The notes: generated from the letters alone by a model not told the origin. A stretch of DNA of 64,000 nt from Porphyromonadaceae bacterium (GCA_030528555.1 JAUMYQ010000001.1:62001-126000); one strand, 5' to 3'. Shown: positions 35,668 through 46,040, counted from the first letter of the stretch. A program made the numbers and translations.

Positions 35668-37107
35668 ATGGTTATACGGCACAAGGCAATCAGGCTCTTG
35701 CTCGCCTTTATTACGCTGGGGTGCGTCCCTGCTGTTGCTCAAAGTTCAGAGCCAAAGGAGGAGTATCGCTCCATATCCTATAAGGCTCTTATCCAGGAGG
35801 CAGAGGTTAGGTATAAGGCTCGTGTGGGTATCGAACTGATACGCTGCCGAGATGGGCAGAGCATCTCTCGGCATAGGGAGCAGGAGCTTATGACCCCAGC
35901 ATCGGTGGTCAAGATGCTCTCCACGGGGGCAGCACTGCGAGAGCGAGGAGGTAACTACCGCTTCGCTACTAAGATTTACTACACAGGTTCTATATCGGGC
36001 AATACTCTCGAGGGGGACCTCAATATCTATGGGTCAGCTGATCCATCCATCGGTTCGAAGCACATCGAGATGCCGAATAAACTCATCAATGAGATTGTAT
36101 ACAGCCTGCAAACCTTGGGAATACAGCGCATCGAAGGCTCCATATGCCTGTATACAGGCCTGCCAGAGGAGTCCGTTCCCCCAAGCTGGATGTTAGAGGA
36201 CTTGCACGAACCCTATGGTGCAGGGCTCTATGGACTAAACTATGCCGACAATACACTTAGCCTATCGGTCAGTAGTCCGCGACAGCGTGGGGCTATCAAG
36301 CTACATGAGGAGCAACCCACTGGTATAGAGTGGAAGAGTAGTCTGCGCCAGAGTGGCAAGGGAGGGCGCATTACCATTGCTCACTCATCGGGTAGCCCCC
36401 AGATTATTCTTAGAGGTTCGTTAGCTAGAGGGGAGCGCCGTAGCCTTAGGATGTCCAATCCTAGTCCTGCGCTCACCCTTGGACATCGGCTTAGTCAGGC
36501 GATGAGCCTCAGTGGCATAGAGCTTGTCGGTCAGATACGCAGCATCTCCACGCAAGAGCGTCCCAGAGGCAAGCTGCTACACACCTATTTCTCCCCAACC
36601 CTCAAGGAGCTGTGCCGCATCACTAACTACGAGAGCCAAAACCTCTATGCCGAGGGTATCGCTACGCTACTGACCGAGCACAGGCACCATGACAAAGGCG
36701 AGGCTCTGACCGAGTATTGGCAGCGTCAGCTCTCTCTGCCCCAGACTGCGATGCAGCTCAGGGACGGTTCGGGGTTAAGCAGGCTTAACCAAATTACTCC
36801 CAGTGCGCTAGCCCTTATTCTACATAACCTTATGGGAGGAGCTCTTCCCCTTGATGGTATAGTTGTAGAGACACTCCCCGAGGCAGGCTCAGAGGGTACT
36901 GTGCGCAATCTTTCTCTACCTTATGGGCTCAAGAGTTATCTCAAAAGCGGTACGATGCGTGGTGTATGCTGCTATGCGGGTTATATCTTTTATCAAAATG
37001 AATGGTACGTCCTGGCCTATATGTCTAACGGAATACCCTCGGCACGCCTCAGTCGAGAGTTACTCTATACACTTCTATATAGCATATTCCATGAGCAGAC
37101 CCCTTAG
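35668..37107 (+). CDS. dacB: D-alanyl-D-alanine carboxypeptidase/endopeptidase (PBP4 type)
   Basis: This 479-residue periplasmic class C penicillin-binding protein trims or cuts peptidoglycan cross-links. The ATG at 35668 opens a signal peptide (LLLAFITLGCVPAVAQ). The active-site motifs are SVVK (S79, K82), SQN (S323-N325, in the PBP4-style SQNLYAE) and KSGT (K426-T429). A long insert lies between the first two motifs, as in the PBP4 family. The downstream dipeptidase gene overlaps its end by 17 bp in another frame, implying coupled translation. Confidence 0.92.
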   Translation: MVIRHKAIRLLLAFITLGCVPAVAQSSEPKEEYRSISYKALIQEAEVRYKARVGIELIRCRDGQSISRHREQELMTPASVVKMLSTGAALRERGGNYRFATKIYYTGSISGNTLEGDLNIYGSADPSIGSKHIEMPNKLINEIVYSLQTLGIQRIEGSICLYTGLPEESVPPSWMLEDLHEPYGAGLYGLNYADNTLSLSVSSPRQRGAIKLHEEQPTGIEWKSSLRQSGKGGRITIAHSSGSPQIILRGSLARGERRSLRMSNPSPALTLGHRLSQAMSLSGIELVGQIRSISTQERPRGKLLHTYFSPTLKELCRITNYESQNLYAEGIATLLTEHRHHDKGEALTEYWQRQLSLPQTAMQLRDGSGLSRLNQITPSALALILHNLMGGALPLDGIVVETLPEAGSEGTVRNLSLPYGLKSYLKSGTMRGVCCYAGYIFYQNEWYVLAYMSNGIPSARLSRELLYTLLYSIFHEQTP

Positions 37108-37774
37108 TTTAGTTCTCCCCCTCCTCTGCTTTGTGATTTCTGCTTTGGATCTTGCTGCACAGAAGGGGCTGGATAGCTTGATGCGGAGCTATGACTTGGT
37201 GGATTTACAGCATCTTGAGCCGAGTATTCGGGTGGAACTGCGTTACAGTACTACGAACAACTTCATTGGAGAAGACATGTATGGAGACCTTAAGCGTGCT
37301 TATCTCGAGCCATCATTCGCCAGACGCATCGTCCGAGCTCAGCAGCTACTTCAGAACACACATCCAGGCTACTGTTTGCTTATCTATGATGCTGCTCGGC
37401 CTTTGAGTGTACAAGCAAGAATGTATGCGCGTGTAGCTGATACCCCCCTTAAGATCTATGTAGCACCCGCCAGGCAAGGTGGACGGCACAACTATGGCGT
37501 AGCCGTAGACTTGACGATAGCCGATCCAAAGGGTAAGCCACTCGATATGGGAACGGACTTTGATCACTTTGGGGAGGAAGCCCATGTGGGAGATGAAGCC
37601 GAGCGTGTGCGCCAAGGGAAGCTCGGGAGAGAAGCTGCCCAAAATAGGGCATTGCTCTATGAAATCATGAGGGCAGTGGGTCTACGCCCTTACAACAAAG
37701 AGTGGTGGCATTATCAAGAGACGATCCCGATGAGTGAGGTACGCAAACGCTACCGCCTTATTAACGACCTCTAG
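37091..37774 (+). CDS. D-Ala-D-Ala dipeptidase, VanX/DdpX type (M15D)
   Basis: This 227-residue zinc peptidase of family M15D starts at the ATG at 37091, which opens a signal peptide ending near LDLAAQ. The frame is open further upstream inside dacB, but that part is the overlapping gene. RHNYGVAVD gives zinc ligands H133 and D140, and EWWHY gives catalytic E204 and third ligand H207. YDAARP (R103) is the substrate-binding arginine segment. Being exported, it would act on free D-Ala-D-Ala or peptidoglycan fragments in the periplasm, not on the cytoplasmic precursor as VanX does in glycopeptide resistance. Confidence 0.88.
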   Translation: MSRPLSLVLPLLCFVISALDLAAQKGLDSLMRSYDLVDLQHLEPSIRVELRYSTTNNFIGEDMYGDLKRAYLEPSFARRIVRAQQLLQNTHPGYCLLIYDAARPLSVQARMYARVADTPLKIYVAPARQGGRHNYGVAVDLTIADPKGKPLDMGTDFDHFGEEAHVGDEAERVRQGKLGREAAQNRALLYEIMRAVGLRPYNKEWWHYQETIPMSEVRKRYRLINDL

Positions 37775-37811
37775 ATTATGTAGCTAAGTTTGGTATTACC
37801 TTCAGGCGTGG

Positions 37812-40800
37812 TTAGCGACCACAACTCAGAGCGAAGGGGCAATATCGACATTGCTCTTTGTCTTCTGTTTGAGTAAAGGGGATAGATAGGTCAAATAGCT
37901 CATCTAGTAAGGTCTTCATCACGTATAGAAAGTTCGCTCGATACTCGAGATAGTTGTCGATTATTGAGCCTTGACCACGCTCCATACCATAGGTTAGGTA
38001 GGGATTGTAGTTAGCCTGCTCATGAGCCATCTGGCGTACGAGCATCACGGCTGGCTGTATAGGATAGCTGCGTTGTGCTTCGGCAAAGAGCGTCTTGTGA
38101 GCTTTGCCCGAGTGCACGAGCTCGCAGTAGAGGAGTATCTGCATACGGGCCTTATGATCTCCCTGCTGGATTAGTTTATTCCAATCTCCAATTTTCGACA
38201 GTTTGTCACTGCCCGTCTTGTAGTCTATGAGGCGGAGTCGAGGGGAGGCTTTATCTCCCTCGGGATAAAGTATGTCTAAGCGGTCTATATCTCCCTTGAT
38301 ATTGGCTAGTCTACCGTCCGAAAGCTCTAGTTGCCCCTCAAACCTCCCCTCACTGTCTAGGTAGGCGAACTCATCCCTAGAAAGCATATCGTACTGCAGA
38401 ATGCTGCGAATATAGGTATCTATCATGTTGCAATAGAGCTTATCCAGCGCACTAAGCGTATTACGATCGTATTGCTTGCTATAGCTCTCTCGTACTGTTC
38501 GGCTGATAAGCGTATTCCCCTCCTCAAGCATACGTTTTATATCATGCTTGGGGACAAATTTACCTCCTATATAGGGTGCATAGAGTTTTTCTATAGTTCG
38601 GTGTAGAATGCTGCCAAAGTCGTTCGCAGCGATAAGTTCTTGGGGTGTTTGCTCCTCATAGATCTCCTGGATAGCCTCATAATAGAAGCGTAATGGGCAA
38701 GAGATGTATGTAGATAGGCGACTTGCAGATAGGGATTTGTGATCCTCATCTTGGGAGAAATAGCGCGCTAGCTGTGCTTGCACAGCTGTGCTCTGCTTAT
38801 CGAAAACATTGGGGCGAGCAGCTGTGAGACTGGGAGTCGCTTGAGCTTTTCGCATCCGTATAGGAACTCCGTATAGGAACTCCATTTGAAGAATGTAGCG
38901 ACTCTCTTCGCCTTTACCACCTGTGTTATCCTCCTTCCCATAGAGCATAATGAGTTTCTCTACCCCTGAGATAGATTGATAGAAGCGGTAGCTATCTGCA
39001 GCTTCTTGCCACTCGGCCGTAGGCAAGCGATATCCGACCCTTAGAGCATGTGGGATAAGCGTATTGGAGTGCCTATCAGTTGGGATCAAACCTTCCTGGG
39101 CAGAGAGATAAATCAAGTGCTTGAAGTGTAGGGCTCTACTCTCGAGTAGGCCCATGATTTGCAGCCCCTGTAGTGGGTGGCCCTCAAAGGGGATAGTAAA
39201 GCCTTGTGATAGACCTTCGAGTAGTTTAGAGGTGGCAGCAAGGCTCATACCATGTAGATGGTATTCCTCTATGAGGCTATAGAGCCTGTTGACTAGTAAA
39301 ATGTAGTGATGGATGAACTCGGCATCGAAAATGCTAAGTACTGGCCTACCGTCTTCTTCTGTGTATATGTCAGTCTCCTCTTCGACTTCTTCTCCAGCTT
39401 GCCTCAGGAGACGAGAAGAGGTGAGGATAACAGAAAGCAGTTCTCGCAGAGCAGCTAAGAAATCTAGGGGCCCCATGGTGGTGGGCAAGAGGAGCTGCAT
39501 GATATTGTTGTAGCCCTCTAGAGGAGGCTCTGTACTCTTGCCGTCATCCTTGTCCCATTGCTTCAATAGTTGTTCATAGTGCTGATGGACCCATTCTGTC
39601 GAGAGACGGAAGCTTCTCTGTCTTCCTATGCGCTCGGTAAGTCTGATAAGTGAGGGAAAGCGCTCGACGAGTATTTGTATGCTCAGTAGCGATAGTAGAT
39701 TGTCCACTCGATAGCTGCCCTTCATGTCTTGGAGAAGCTCTGCCCAACGAGAGATCATGATAGCGATAGGAGTACGGCTGAGTGGATAGCCAAGCGTAAC
39801 ATTCAGGTGCTTATAGCCACTGGGGATAGAACCCACCGTGGGTAATAGAAGGCTGTCGTGTGGTAGGATTATAGCTGTGGTTAGCCCTAGAGCGTGCTCT
39901 TCAAGCTCAAGGTTCAGCCCCAGCTCTGTGAGGACTTGAGGTAGAGCTTTGACCTGAGAAACAGTACTAGCACAGCTAATAACTTCGACCTCGGAGGGGA
40001 GAGTGTGGCCAGTCCGATACCAAGAGCCTTGCTCGTAGCCGAGTAGCTCTTTGTTTTTTTGCATCATTCGGTGGGCTCGATGTTGCTTATCGGAGAGGAT
40101 GTGTACATGTTCATCCCAACAAAACTCAGCATAGCCCCTCATGCGTAGGGTGCGAAATATCCGAAACTCCGAGGGTGTGATGTCAAACAACCCTACAAAT
40201 ATTAGGCTTGTCTGCTGAGGTAGGCGATCAACGATCTCTATGGCATCCTCGGCAATTGCTCGATATAACCCACCTTCGTACGCGTAGTTGCATTTTAGGA
40301 GCTGGTCATTGAAGTGCTTGTATAGAGGATAGAGGCTAAGCCAAAAGCTAAGAAATCGTTCACGGCTTGAGAGTGAAGCGTCTGGGCGCGATGCAGTATG
40401 CAGATCATGATCCTTGAAATTCTTCCAAAAACCATGTAAGATGTCTAGGGTCTCCTCCTGCATATAGGAGAAGTCGTCTTGAAGCTCTTTGAAGTCCGAG
40501 AGGTTGGTATATAACTCCTTGGCAGAGATCAAGTATCTATCAATAAGATCAAAATCTTTGAGGATAATATTACCCCAGTAGACGAACTCATCGAAACTCT
40601 CTAGCTCTTGTCCCTCACGTACCTTTCTGTAGCTATGATATAGCTCGAAGAGCAATGCTGTATGATCTAGCGTTCGTCGCTCGGGTAGTAGTGACGAAAG
40701 AAAGTCATTTACTGTAATGCACTCGGGGCTGAATATTGGAGTCTTCGCCTCTTGAGACAGGTAGTGGCGGAAGAACTGTAAGGATCGTTTGGAAGGAAAG

Positions 40801-40883
40801 ACGAAGGTTTTCTGTGAAATATCCTTGCCGAAGAGCTTATAGTAATGCTGGGCAACCTGCTGAAGGAAGGAGTATCTGTACAT
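37812..40883 (-). CDS. PD-(D/E)XK nuclease family protein, AddB-like
   Basis: A 1023-residue protein with an inactive-helicase-like N-terminal part (TFVFPSKRSLQFFRHYL in place of a Walker A motif) and a C-terminal RecB-type nuclease (about 725-1023). C729 in ISCPLRFYYE plus C1012, C1015 and C1021 in CRYCPFALSC are the four cysteines of an AddB-type iron-sulfur nuclease, and LIDYKTG supplies the D...K catalytic pair. AddB relatives work with an AddA helicase-nuclease on double-strand breaks; no addA is in the window. It follows mltG by 7 bp in the lptF-ribBA-cvpA-mltG run. Confidence 0.85.
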   Translation of the reverse strand: MYRYSFLQQVAQHYYKLFGKDISQKTFVFPSKRSLQFFRHYLSQEAKTPIFSPECITVNDFLSSLLPERRTLDHTALLFELYHSYRKVREGQELESFDEFVYWGNIILKDFDLIDRYLISAKELYTNLSDFKELQDDFSYMQEETLDILHGFWKNFKDHDLHTASRPDASLSSRERFLSFWLSLYPLYKHFNDQLLKCNYAYEGGLYRAIAEDAIEIVDRLPQQTSLIFVGLFDITPSEFRIFRTLRMRGYAEFCWDEHVHILSDKQHRAHRMMQKNKELLGYEQGSWYRTGHTLPSEVEVISCASTVSQVKALPQVLTELGLNLELEEHALGLTTAIILPHDSLLLPTVGSIPSGYKHLNVTLGYPLSRTPIAIMISRWAELLQDMKGSYRVDNLLSLLSIQILVERFPSLIRLTERIGRQRSFRLSTEWVHQHYEQLLKQWDKDDGKSTEPPLEGYNNIMQLLLPTTMGPLDFLAALRELLSVILTSSRLLRQAGEEVEEETDIYTEEDGRPVLSIFDAEFIHHYILLVNRLYSLIEEYHLHGMSLAATSKLLEGLSQGFTIPFEGHPLQGLQIMGLLESRALHFKHLIYLSAQEGLIPTDRHSNTLIPHALRVGYRLPTAEWQEAADSYRFYQSISGVEKLIMLYGKEDNTGGKGEESRYILQMEFLYGVPIRMRKAQATPSLTAARPNVFDKQSTAVQAQLARYFSQDEDHKSLSASRLSTYISCPLRFYYEAIQEIYEEQTPQELIAANDFGSILHRTIEKLYAPYIGGKFVPKHDIKRMLEEGNTLISRTVRESYSKQYDRNTLSALDKLYCNMIDTYIRSILQYDMLSRDEFAYLDSEGRFEGQLELSDGRLANIKGDIDRLDILYPEGDKASPRLRLIDYKTGSDKLSKIGDWNKLIQQGDHKARMQILLYCELVHSGKAHKTLFAEAQRSYPIQPAVMLVRQMAHEQANYNPYLTYGMERGQGSIIDNYLEYRANFLYVMKTLLDELFDLSIPFTQTEDKEQCRYCPFALSCGR

Positions 40884-40890
40884 ATAAGAC

Positions 40891-41991
40891 CTATTTGATG
40901 CCTCGCCTGTCTAGCTCTCTTTGATAGAGGCGAGCATTACGTAGGTGCTCGGTGTAGGAGCTTGAGAAGTTGTGGTAGCCAGAGAAGTCTTCTTTGGCAC
41001 ACATGTATAGATAATTGTGTGGTTTAGTCTTCAAAATAGCTTCAAGTGTACTGCGTTTAGGGATGCGAATAGGTCCAGGAGGCAATCCTACAGTATAATA
41101 AGTATTGTAAGGAGAGGGCGTACTAAGATGTACTCTGAGGATGCGTCGAAGTGAGAAGTCTCCTAGCGCGTATTTGACTGTTGGGTCACTCTGTAATGGC
41201 ATTCCTTTACGTAGGCGATTGATGTACAGACCAGAGATGAGGGCATACTCATCAAGTTTGTTCGACTCCTCCTCTATGATGGAGGCTAGAGTGGAGAGTT
41301 GTAGTGGAGAGAGCTCCAAACTATCTAATTGTGTTCGTCGATCAGGAGTCCAAAAAGCTTTGTATCTCAGTATTATGCTATCTCTTAGGGATGATGGATC
41401 AATGTCCCAAGGGAGGTCGTAGTTCTCTGCAAAGACAAGCCCGAGGGCTTCTTCTCTGCTGCAGCCCAGCTTAGCTAGTTCGGCACTGTCTGTCCACGCC
41501 GAGAGCAGCTCTGCCGAGTCTGCCATCAAGAACCTATCGAGTGTGCTGATGAATTCTTGTTCGGTACGTATGCCCATTAGAGGGACAGACACTAAAGCTT
41601 GTGGGCTCTCGGTAAGTATCTGTATTAGTGTTCTGGTATTTACTCCAGTGGGGATAGCGTATCGCCCTGTACGTATTTTGCTTTCTACGTCATAGAGCTT
41701 CCAATAGATATCGAAGAGCTGGGGACGCAGGGGATAAATTTTCCTATGGATTTGTTCCCTGAGAGCTTCACTATCGGTCTTGCTGTCAATGAGTAGATAG
41801 ACGGTTTCGGTATGTCTGCCCGTGGGACGTGTATGTAACCAGTAAGCATAGCCTGCTCCTAGTCCAAGGAGTAGAAGGAAGACGATACTACTCCAGACAC
41901 ATCCATTGCTTTTGCGTCTCTTTCGCCTTATACTGCTGAAGCTTGCTCCATTTATTCTTTGATAGGTCTTGGTACTTACTTTTTTAGACAT
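40891..41991 (-). CDS. mltG: Endolytic peptidoglycan transglycosylase MltG
   Basis: MltG is an inner-membrane lytic transglycosylase that cuts nascent glycan strands and sets their length. The 366-residue protein has a basic cytoplasmic N-terminus, one membrane segment (about residues 33-51), a LysM-like region (about 60-115), and the YceG catalytic domain. IIEEESNKLDEYA gives catalytic glutamate E240, and the RLRKGMPLQSDPTVKYALGD and SPYNTYYTVGLPPGPI blocks are diagnostic. A cvpA-like gene is upstream by about 60 bp. Confidence 0.95.
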   Translation of the reverse strand: MSKKVSTKTYQRINGASFSSIRRKRRKSNGCVWSSIVFLLLLGLGAGYAYWLHTRPTGRHTETVYLLIDSKTDSEALREQIHRKIYPLRPQLFDIYWKLYDVESKIRTGRYAIPTGVNTRTLIQILTESPQALVSVPLMGIRTEQEFISTLDRFLMADSAELLSAWTDSAELAKLGCSREEALGLVFAENYDLPWDIDPSSLRDSIILRYKAFWTPDRRTQLDSLELSPLQLSTLASIIEEESNKLDEYALISGLYINRLRKGMPLQSDPTVKYALGDFSLRRILRVHLSTPSPYNTYYTVGLPPGPIRIPKRSTLEAILKTKPHNYLYMCAKEDFSGYHNFSSSYTEHLRNARLYQRELDRRGIK

Positions 41992-42052
41992 ATAGGTATC
42001 TGCTTAATGCTCCGTGAAGGAAGCGGTTGAGTTATCGGTAAAAGGGCATGTG

Positions 42053-42574
42053 TTATGGACTGATTGGTTTGTCCTTGATTGTAAGATACTCTTTGAGACC
42101 TTGTAGGTCCAGGACGGATTCTTTGATGGGCTTGTATAGCTTACTTCGTAGACGTACATCCTTCAGACCATATTTGTCGAGTGCTTTAGGCGTTGGTCCC
42201 AGCTTGTCTACCAAAGTAAAGGCGTAGCTCATTGCATAGATAGCAATAATGAACCCCAATGCTGCTCCTAGTACCTTGTTGATGGCCCCAGACAGCCCAC
42301 CTTTAAAGAAAGATGTGATCCATGATCCTACGCACCAGATAGTTATGTATAGGGAGACAAAGGCAAGAATCAAGGCGATAATTTTGGCTACGTCATAGTG
42401 TATGTCAAATCTGCCTACCACATTGTCTCGAAGCCATGGAGCGATGCGCCAACACTCCGAGATAGAGATAATGACCCCAATGGTACGAATGACGCAGGCT
42501 ACCGCTCCATGTTTTGCCCCAGAAAATACTGCCAGGGTAAGGATACCTATTATTACCCAATCTAGCCAAACCAT
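42053..42574 (-). CDS. cvpA: CvpA family membrane protein
   Basis: This 173-residue protein has about four membrane segments and the CvpA opening WLDWVIIGILTLAVFSGAKHG. The family was named for colicin V production in E. coli and is linked to envelope integrity and bile stress in some bacteria, with no known biochemical activity. It lies between ribBA (29 bp) and mltG in a run of envelope genes. Confidence 0.88.
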   Translation of the reverse strand: MVWLDWVIIGILTLAVFSGAKHGAVACVIRTIGVIISISECWRIAPWLRDNVVGRFDIHYDVAKIIALILAFVSLYITIWCVGSWITSFFKGGLSGAINKVLGAALGFIIAIYAMSYAFTLVDKLGPTPKALDKYGLKDVRLRSKLYKPIKESVLDLQGLKEYLTIKDKPISP

Positions 42575-42603
42575 AGCCTTTTCGTTTTATCTGGTCCGTC
42601 TGC

Positions 42604-43821
42604 CTACTTGAGATGTCGTAGGAGGTGCCCCATACGCTCTTTCTTAGTGCGCATATACTGCTCGTTGTGGGCGTTGGGTATAACTTCTATCGGTACGATC
42701 TTGCTTACTTCAAGGCCATAGGCTTCTAGCCCGACTCGTTTGACAGGATTGTTTGTCATCAAGCTCATTTTCGCTACTCCTAGTTCTCGAAGTATTTGCG
42801 CCCCTACACCATAGTCACGTTCATCTGCATCTCGTCCGAGGTGTAGATTGGCATCTACTGTATCTAGCCCTGCCTCTTGGAGCTTGTAGGCCTTGATTTT
42901 ATCCATCAATCCGATGCCACGCCCCTCCTGATTGAGGTAGACGATGATACCTCTGCCTTCGGTCTCGATGAGCTCCATCGCTTTGCGGAGCTGCTGTCCA
43001 CATTCACATCTTCGAGAGGAGAAGATATCGCCAGTCATGCAGCTAGAGTGTACCCGTACGAGCACTTCGTCTCCGTTGGAGATGTCCCCCTTGAATAGAG
43101 CAATATGCTCTAGTCCGTTGGACTTCTGACGGAAAGGTATGAGCCTAAACTCACCTACGGCTGTAGGCATAGCCACTTCCTCACCGCGTTCGAGCATTAC
43201 TTCGGTACGCAGGCGGTAGGCGATGAGATCCTTGATCGTGATCATCTTTAGGCCGAACCTCTGCGCGACTTCCATAAGTTCGGGCATACGCGCCATTGTA
43301 CCATCTTCGTTGATAATCTCGATAAGGGCCGCCACTGGTTGTAAGCCAGCTAGGCGTGCCAGATCTACAGCAGCCTCTGTATGGCCAGCACGGCGCAGCA
43401 CACCTTTATTTCTTGCTCTTAGGGGACATATATGCCCAGGGCGTGCCAGATCTGTAGGGCGTGTGTTTGGGTCGGCTAGGGCAAGGATAGTTTGAGCTCT
43501 GTCATACATTGAGACACCTGTGGTGCAGCCCTTTCCAAGCAGATCCACTGTTACTGTAAAGGGAGTTTCGTGGACCGAAGTATTGGTCGGTACTTGCATC
43601 TCGAGCTCGAGTTCTTGGGCGCGCTCTTCAGTGATTGGAGCGCAGAGGACACCGCGTCCGTAGCGCATCATGAAGTTGATCTTTTCTGGGGTAACTTTCT
43701 CGGCTGCTATGACGAAGTCGCCTTCATTTTCGCGATCTTCATCATCCACAACGATGAGAAATTCGCCCTTGCGAAAGTCTTCAAGGGCCTCTTCTATGGT
43801 GCTTAGCTTAAATTCGCTCAT
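42604..43821 (-). CDS. ribBA: Bifunctional DHBP synthase / GTP cyclohydrolase II
   Basis: RibBA supplies both precursors of riboflavin: the N-terminal domain (about 1-205) makes 3,4-dihydroxy-2-butanone 4-phosphate from ribulose 5-phosphate ([11 protein letters not shown], 26-36), and the C-terminal domain (about 206-405) opens GTP. Zinc ligands of the second domain are C261, C272 and C274 (SSCMTGD...RRCECGQQL), and EGRGIGL is the GTP-loop motif. The 405-residue length is standard. No FMN riboswitch-like structure was seen in the 57 bp before it. It is preceded by the LptF/G-type permease gene. Confidence 0.97.
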   Translation of the reverse strand: MSEFKLSTIEEALEDFRKGEFLIVVDDEDRENEGDFVIAAEKVTPEKINFMMRYGRGVLCAPITEERAQELELEMQVPTNTSVHETPFTVTVDLLGKGCTTGVSMYDRAQTILALADPNTRPTDLARPGHICPLRARNKGVLRRAGHTEAAVDLARLAGLQPVAALIEIINEDGTMARMPELMEVAQRFGLKMITIKDLIAYRLRTEVMLERGEEVAMPTAVGEFRLIPFRQKSNGLEHIALFKGDISNGDEVLVRVHSSCMTGDIFSSRRCECGQQLRKAMELIETEGRGIIVYLNQEGRGIGLMDKIKAYKLQEAGLDTVDANLHLGRDADERDYGVGAQILRELGVAKMSLMTNNPVKRVGLEAYGLEVSKIVPIEVIPNAHNEQYMRTKKERMGHLLRHLK

Positions 43822-43878
43822 GATGTATCTTTAACACGTTAAAATGTCTATGGTCTGTTGTCTCTCGAGGGTTAGGGC

Positions 43879-45816
43879 TTAGCTGGCATATCGTCCAAGT
43901 AGTGGTATAAGGTCCGCCAGTATCTCAGAGAGGGCTAGTAAGGCGTGCCGAATGCGTTCTCGTTGGATGCGTACAATCAATAGGAGTGGTAGTGATAGGG
44001 GCAGGAGAGGTACTATGGCGAGCCTAATCCAATGTCTCGGAGGAAGGATTATGGGCAGTAGAGATTGAGGCAAGGTGGGTAGGTCCGCTGCCTTGGCGTT
44101 GAGCAGAGGGTTCCTCATCAATCGGATATCTTCTACTAGCTGATCCAGATCTAAGGCTAGCAATTTGAGTTCCTCGGGGTGAGCCTTACTCTCGAGCCAA
44201 AGCCTCATGGCGGAGCTATTGACAAGAGACGATGAGCGTAGCAGTTCTGCGTGGTTTTTGATACGTAGTACATGGCTTGAGAGATTAGCTCGGGGAGCTA
44301 AGGTCGCTGTCTGCTCTTCATACGATAGCGGAGCAATCGTACGTCTGCGTATATAGGTTCCCATGAGCTTACGCCATGGGTCGGCTAGGGCATCCATATT
44401 GATTGTGATGGAGTCTTGAGCCGAACGGTAGGTTAGGAACAGTCCGATAGGAAGTAAGACGAGCGAGCTAAGCCACATACCTAGCCATACGGGGACGCTC
44501 TCCTCTTTGGTCATATTCTGCCCAAAGGTGTCTATGATGTAATAAATGATGAAGAAGAGGACAGAGGCGATTACGGGCATACCCAACCCTCCCTTACGAA
44601 TAATGGCTCCAAGGGGTGCACCGATGATAAAAAAGATGAGGCAGGCAGTGGGGAAGGTGAACTTGCGGTGCCACTCCTGCCCGTTGGTGCGGAAAAAGTA
44701 GAAGAGGTCTTTGTCACTGTAGAGCCGACCGTCTGCTTCATAGCGCACGCGTTCTAAGTTACTAATGGCTAAATTCAGGAGGCGAATACTGTCCTCGAGC
44801 GAGGTGATTTGAGTAAGGCTATCGAGATTGATGGGAGGAGCATCTCGAGAGACAAACCGATCTAGAGCTGCCGAGGTCGTATCGCGATGGTAAGGAACAT
44901 CGTAGGAGTATCGCTGGGTAAACTGCGCTCTGTCGAGGATGTCGCCCGTTTCTCTTCGGATGCTATCCAAGACGATAGTTGCCGAGTCGTAAGCGTGCTG
45001 TAGCTGAAATAGATTCTTTCCAATAAATAGATTTTTCATCTGACTATCATCCATTTGTTGGAAGTTGGCATCGAAAGGGATGATTATCTCTTTGTAGTCA
45101 AATCGTTCTTTGGCATGAGCTATGGGCTTATCGTCCATGTAGGTGGGTTGCTCAAGGTTTTCAAAGCTTTGTCCATTGTAGAGCTTCCATGCCAGATAGG
45201 TCTTGCCATCGTCCATGACAATGCGTCCCGAGTCCGCTCGGATGATGCGCACCTGCTCATTGCCACGCTTGTGGTCGTAGATCATTACATCGAGCATACG
45301 GCCTGGGTGCTGCCTATCTCTACTACTTACATAGATGCTGTAGCCAGGGATGCCACTGTAGAAGATGCGCTCGGGAATTTCCAGCTCGAGATTGGCAAAG
45401 CGAGCTGAATATAGAAGCGTCCACATACGCACCTGAGAGGTGATGAGAAAGTCGTTCTGAAAAGCGAATAGTCCAACAGCAATGCCCAAGGTGAGGATAA
45501 GCAGGGGAGCGAACATTCGGTAGAGTGATAGTCCAGCAGCTTTCATCGCGAGCAACTCAAGTCGCTCACCTTTATTACCGAAGAAGATGAGTGATCCTAG
45601 CAAGATACCTAATGGTAGAGCCATCGGCAGGAAGGTCATGGCGGCATAAAAGAGAATTTGTGCCACGACCCAAAAGTCTAGCCCCTTCCCCACTAGCTCA
45701 TCTATGTACTTCCAGAGAAATTGCATTAATACAATAAGCCAGCAGACGAAGAAGCTCGCCAGCACTGTAGGGATATACCCCCTCAACATGTATTTATCTA
45801 TCCGTTTTAGCCTCAC
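43879..45816 (-). CDS. LptF/LptG family permease (YjgP/YjgQ)
   Basis: This 645-residue protein opens with the family start RIDKYMLRGYIPTVLASFFVCWLIVLMQFLW, with three or more N-terminal membrane segments, a periplasmic jellyroll region (about 110-365) and two or three later membrane segments (about 395-465). LptF/LptG form the inner-membrane core that extracts LPS for the Lpt bridge with ATPase LptB. The C-terminal tail (about 480-645), with added hydrophobic stretches, is longer than E. coli LptF (366 aa) and is common in Bacteroidetes. Which of F or G it represents is not decided. Confidence 0.9.
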   Translation of the reverse strand: MRLKRIDKYMLRGYIPTVLASFFVCWLIVLMQFLWKYIDELVGKGLDFWVVAQILFYAAMTFLPMALPLGILLGSLIFFGNKGERLELLAMKAAGLSLYRMFAPLLILTLGIAVGLFAFQNDFLITSQVRMWTLLYSARFANLELEIPERIFYSGIPGYSIYVSSRDRQHPGRMLDVMIYDHKRGNEQVRIIRADSGRIVMDDGKTYLAWKLYNGQSFENLEQPTYMDDKPIAHAKERFDYKEIIIPFDANFQQMDDSQMKNLFIGKNLFQLQHAYDSATIVLDSIRRETGDILDRAQFTQRYSYDVPYHRDTTSAALDRFVSRDAPPINLDSLTQITSLEDSIRLLNLAISNLERVRYEADGRLYSDKDLFYFFRTNGQEWHRKFTFPTACLIFFIIGAPLGAIIRKGGLGMPVIASVLFFIIYYIIDTFGQNMTKEESVPVWLGMWLSSLVLLPIGLFLTYRSAQDSITINMDALADPWRKLMGTYIRRRTIAPLSYEEQTATLAPRANLSSHVLRIKNHAELLRSSSLVNSSAMRLWLESKAHPEELKLLALDLDQLVEDIRLMRNPLLNAKAADLPTLPQSLLPIILPPRHWIRLAIVPLLPLSLPLLLIVRIQRERIRHALLALSEILADLIPLLGRYAS

Positions 45817-45870
45817 GTTTGCAAGTCACCTTTTGAGGATGTATACAACACACTCCCTAATGAAGTCAAG

Positions 45871-45878
45871 CAAAAATA
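45871..45878 (-). promoter_or_regulatory. Candidate -7 element for the LptF/G-led run
   Basis: On the minus strand TATTTTTG (45878-45871) matches TAnnTTTG, giving a start near 45865, about 50 nt before the ATG at 45816. No -33 TTTG was found at the usual distance. Confidence 0.35.
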
Positions 45879-46040
45879 ATGCTTTTCTTTGCTCTGTGGG
45901 TTCCATGCTCCCAAATAGTCAGGGCGATTGTATTAGAATTGAGTTATTCTGTTGACTGTAATACCTTCCTTTTATGAAGAAACGATAATCTCCTTATCTT
46001 GATGAGGTTAGAAAGCCTCCTATTTCAGTATAATAAAGTG

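Noticed and set aside
36923..37090. Upstream extension of the dipeptidase frame
   Set aside because: The frame is open inside dacB, but the signal peptide and conserved residues begin at the ATG at 37091.
43822..43878. FMN riboswitch ahead of ribBA
   Set aside because: The gap is only 57 bp and lacks the conserved RFN-type helices; ribBA is likely co-transcribed with the upstream permease gene.
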